A DNA stretch of 42,453 bases from Streptomyces triculaminicus (GTDB taxonomy: Bacteria > Actinomycetota > Actinomycetes > Streptomycetales > Streptomycetaceae), in contig NZ_JAFMOF010000009.1 in assembly GCF_017349075.1 (NCBI RefSeq), positions 1-42,453 on the forward strand, read 5' to 3'. The notes beneath the pieces are model-generated. The model was given only the letters and a program-made list of their open reading frames with translations, had not been told where the DNA came from and ran no database searches. This document shows positions 41,551 through 42,453 of the stretch, one piece after another (within the stretch, counting starts at the first letter, position 1; every line of letters begins with the position of its first letter). A program made the position numbers and the translations under genes.

Positions 41551-42045
41551 TCACCGGTCGGGGTCGGCGGCCTGGAGCACCTCGGTCAGCCGGGTCAGGG
41601 CGGCCACGACCTGCTCGCGGTCCTTGCCGAGGCCGGCCAGTAGCTCGACCTCGCGCTCCAGCAGGCGGGGGAAGAGCGTGTCGATGGCCTGTGCGCCCGC
41701 CTCGGTGATGACGACCTCCACCGACCTGCGGTCCGCCGCGCTGGGGGTGCGCCGGATGTAGCCGCGCTCCTCCAGGCGGGCCAGGCTCTTGCTCACCGCC
41801 ACGCGCGAGATCCCCAGATGTGCGGCCAGACGGCGGGCGATGACCGGCCCCGACGCGTGCCGCAGCGGAATGAGCAGGTCCAGTTCCGGCGCCGTGACCG
41901 GCGCCGCCTCATGCAGTGGACGCAACGCCCGTTCATGCAGCGTGTGAACCCGCCGGATCAGCGCGATCACCTCCATCGGGGAGGTGTCCATGTCCGGATG
42001 CTGCGCCGTCCACCGCGCACGCATGTCCTCAAGGGAAGGAAGCAC
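41551..42045 (-). CDS. MarR-family repressor
   Basis: A 164-aa regulator if started at GTG 42045. The winged helix reads APELDLLIPLRHASGPVI then ARRLAAHLGISRVAVSKSLA, followed by LEERGYIRRTPSAADRRSVE (the wing). N- and C-terminal helices mediate dimerisation. The open frame extends upstream to 42093, but a TATAGT -10 box and an operator palindrome occupy that stretch, so the start must be downstream: GTG at 42045, or ATG at 42024. No ribosome site helps. It is the first gene of the MarR-cupin operon. Confidence 0.88.
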   Translation of the reverse strand: MLPSLEDMRARWTAQHPDMDTSPMEVIALIRRVHTLHERALRPLHEAAPVTAPELDLLIPLRHASGPVIARRLAAHLGISRVAVSKSLARLEERGYIRRTPSAADRRSVEVVITEAGAQAIDTLFPRLLEREVELLAGLGKDREQVVAALTRLTEVLQAADPDR

Positions 42046-42049
42046 ACCC

Positions 42050-42087
42050 AACCAATCGTTAACCAGTGAACAGTTGGTTTCACTATA
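42050..42087 (-). promoter_or_regulatory. Promoter and operator of the MarR-cupin operon
   Basis: On the minus strand the -10 box TATAGT (42082-42087) is followed by the arms AACCAA (42074-42079) and TTGGTT (42050-42055), with AACCA-N9-TGGTT (42061-42079) nested inside. A repressor bound here would block the transcription start, the classic MarR autoregulatory arrangement. Confidence 0.55.
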
Positions 42088-42367
42088 GGCCACTCGGGTT
42101 GCCGTCTCCGGACCGGGTGCCGCCCAAGCGATCGCCCAATCCGGCGCGCGGAAGCGGGAACCGGCAGAACCTGCAGGTTTGTTGACCGGACGGCCAGGTG
42201 GGGGACAGGAGCGTCAGTGCGGAATTTCAGGGATCCTCATCGTCCTGCCCGCCGTCGAGGGTTCTGCTCAGCCGCCGGATGGGTCGGCGAGTTGTCGTTG
42301 GTGGTGGGTATGCCGGCCGGCCATGGCGTTGTCGGGGGGCGCGGGTGGTGGCTGAGCCGGGGTGGTG
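42088..42367. other. Intergenic region right of the MarR promoter
   Basis: Holds nothing recognisable beyond the expected -35 area of the MarR promoter. No terminator for the gene at the right edge was found. Confidence 0.4.
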
Positions 42368-42453
42368 TCACTCCTCGAGTGCTGCCGTCATGTGGTCGAG
42401 GTCGGCGAGGAACTGGGCGAGGCGTCGGGCGGGGACGGCTTGGGTCATGCGCT
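42368..42453 (-). CDS. C-terminus of a gene cut by the window edge
   Basis: The last codons of a minus-strand frame read MTQAVPARRLAQFLADLDHM then TAALEE and a TGA. The frame is open to the edge. It may be the tail of a larger protein; the internal ATG at 42448 would give only 26 residues. No family can be named from so little. Confidence 0.35.
   Translation of the reverse strand, partial: RMTQAVPARRLAQFLADLDHMTAALEE

Overview
The window reads as chromosomal DNA of a Streptomyces or a close relative. GC is very high, genuine frames have strong G/C at the third codon position, and GTG/TTG starts are frequent. The families are typical of the genus: MmyB-type XRE regulator plus SDR, DUF4913, PucR-type regulator, RICIN lectin, NucA/NucB DNase, GH15 enzyme, DUF389 and CydAB. 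Identifications come from motif reading only; no database search was possible.

Left part (1-5.8 kb) is ordinary. It holds an asparaginase cut by the left edge, a DUF1992 protein, a secreted SLT-type muralytic enzyme with a strong terminator, a Ca2+/H+ antiporter, and an XRE regulator next to a short-chain dehydrogenase.

The middle (about 5.8-25 kb) is accessory and partly eroded. Real genes include a DUF4913 protein, a leishmanolysin-like zinc peptidase with a small partner, a 42-aa charged peptide translationally coupled to a protein resembling the flanks of a RiPP-type (PCMT-like) methyltransferase but lacking its SAM core, an amidohydrolase, a divergent pair of secreted proteins (candidate beta-pore protein with a lectin-like tail, and a NucA/NucB DNase), an acyl-CoA ligase with a LysR regulator, a RICIN lectin, a PucR regulator with an alpha/beta hydrolase, and a D-Ala-D-Ala carboxypeptidase-like enzyme. 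Among them lie remnants: a frameshifted unknown ORF, an ArsR tail, a tRNA 3' end, a serine-recombinase HTH tail and a frameshifted NRPS adenylation fragment.

The right part (25-41 kb) is dense and coherent. An SDR of the glucose 1-dehydrogenase type, an NDH-2-type NADH dehydrogenase and cytochrome bd subunits run rightward. A leftward group follows: GH15 trehalase/glucoamylase-like enzyme, cyclase-family hydrolase, gluconokinase, GMC oxidoreductase. Then come rightward DUF389, aldose 1-epimerase, a Na+/H+ antiporter and a ClC chloride channel. My inference is a non-phosphorylating glucose-to-gluconate route whose electrons enter a non-proton-pumping NDH-2 and bd oxidase chain, flanked by ion and pH homeostasis genes.

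The right edge holds a MarR-cupin operon with a recognisable promoter and operator, and the tail of one more gene.
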